Source of the DNA: Rubrobacter sp.
GTDB lineage: Bacteria > Actinomycetota > Rubrobacteria > Rubrobacterales > Rubrobacteraceae
NCBI GenBank assembly: GCA_019247245.1
Contig: JAFAPF010000016.1
Span: 1-5,123, forward strand
Direction of reading: 5' to 3'
DNA: 5,123 bases
Part shown: in pieces, positions 4,875 through 5,123 of the stretch
Numbering within the stretch: the first letter of the stretch is position 1
Layout of the letters: each line of letters opens with the position of its first letter
The notes under the pieces: generated by a model
Seen by the model: the letters and a program-made list of their open reading frames with translations, nothing else
Told to the model about the DNA's origin: nothing
Databases searched by the model: none
Translations under genes and position numbers: made by a program

Positions 4875-5123
4875 GAGCGGTTTTCATAACAAACGCGATG
4901 GGCAACGCGTCGTAGCCGCAGTGCTCAAACCATCCCAAAGCATCCCGACGGCTAACCGTATCGAGTGCCCTACCCACATCCTTCCAGTAGAGCTTCGTAG
5001 CTGCCAGCTGCGATCCGGCCTAGGTAGTAGGATGCCCTTATCCTTCGAGAGAAGGCTTCTTCGATGGGTGAGAAGTCCGCTCTGAGTAAGGCGCTCTAAG
5101 AACAACACACTAGCTCTCCTGCT
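4875..5123 (-). mobile_element. IS630-family insertion sequence, right part only, degenerate
   Basis: The element is recognised from its transposase remnant (next entry). Its end is inferred to be at TA (4873-4874), because IS630-family elements insert at and duplicate TA, and because the plus-strand host motif breaks off exactly there. The proposed terminal sequence, reading inward on plus, is GAGCGGTTTTCATAAC (4875-4890). The other end, about 1 kb away for this family, lies outside the window, so the inverted repeat cannot be checked here. Confidence 0.6.
4903..5123 (-). pseudogene. IS630-family transposase C-terminus, frameshifted
   Basis: A DDE transposase that would cut and join element ends. 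The minus strand shows, in order and in three frames: PYS (about 5090), DFSPIEEAFSR (5077-5045), KDKGIL (5045-5028), GSYEALLE, and GRALDTVSRRDALGWFEHCGY (about 4974-4912). This corresponds to the known IS630 C-terminal pattern YSP(D/E).(S/N)PIE.AFSK.K..LR......S.EAL..A...ALD..(T/S)....... .F..CGY. The SPIEE glutamate is the expected third residue of the DDE triad. At least three frame changes occur within about 110 bases of aligned sequence, so the enzyme is dead. The N-terminal helix-turn-helix and the first two aspartates lie beyond the window. Confidence 0.8.

Noticed and set aside
1..5123. CRISPR array, tRNA or rRNA genes
   Set aside because: The tandem units occur only twice with no spacers, and no cloverleaf T-loop motif or rRNA signature was found on either strand.

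Overview
The window looks like a decaying, accessory stretch of a bacterial chromosome, most likely from an actinobacterium. That assignment rests on remembered family resemblance (a Rubrobacter-style SRPBCC protein and amino-acid permease, an actinobacterial C-x4-C small protein motif), not on a search, so treat it as tentative. Only three genes are convincingly intact: an SRPBCC/START-fold protein (minus, 1480-1938), a 60-residue orphan (minus, 2593-2775) and a multi-pass membrane protein (plus, 3664-4197). Together they fill less than a quarter of the 5.1 kb. No tRNA, rRNA or CRISPR array was seen.

Layout. Positions ~45-1335 (minus) hold the ruin of an APC-superfamily amino-acid permease: its transmembrane segments can be followed in order, but across at least six reading-frame changes, and the N-terminal third is missing. 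The SRPBCC gene follows at 1480-1938, divergent from nothing obvious and preceded by its own ribosome binding site. Positions 2030-2390 (minus) may be a decayed DUF6883-like small gene whose start sits against a perfect 8+8 palindrome. The 60-residue gene (2593-2775) has a clear Shine-Dalgarno sequence that fixes its start. Positions ~3007-3470 (minus) show protein-like fragments in changing frames, an unidentified pseudogene. The membrane protein at 3664-4197 has the best Shine-Dalgarno in the window. A possible 75-residue ORF (4504-4731) is followed closely by another Shine-Dalgarno and a short plus-strand ORF with an actinobacterial C-x4-C motif. That ORF appears to be cut off at a TA dinucleotide (4873-4874) by an IS630-family element, whose frameshifted transposase C-terminus fills 4903 to the window end on the minus strand.

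How it fits together. I see no operon and no joint pathway among the intact genes; each is isolated. The repeated theme is gene loss: frameshifted permease, broken transposase, interrupted small gene, and four perfect or near-perfect short tandem duplications (9-14 bp) scattered through the non-functional stretches. Because three genes remain cleanly open between the ruins, decay is a better explanation than uniformly poor sequence, but uncorrected indel errors cannot be excluded without the reads. I did not find a convincing new multi-gene system.
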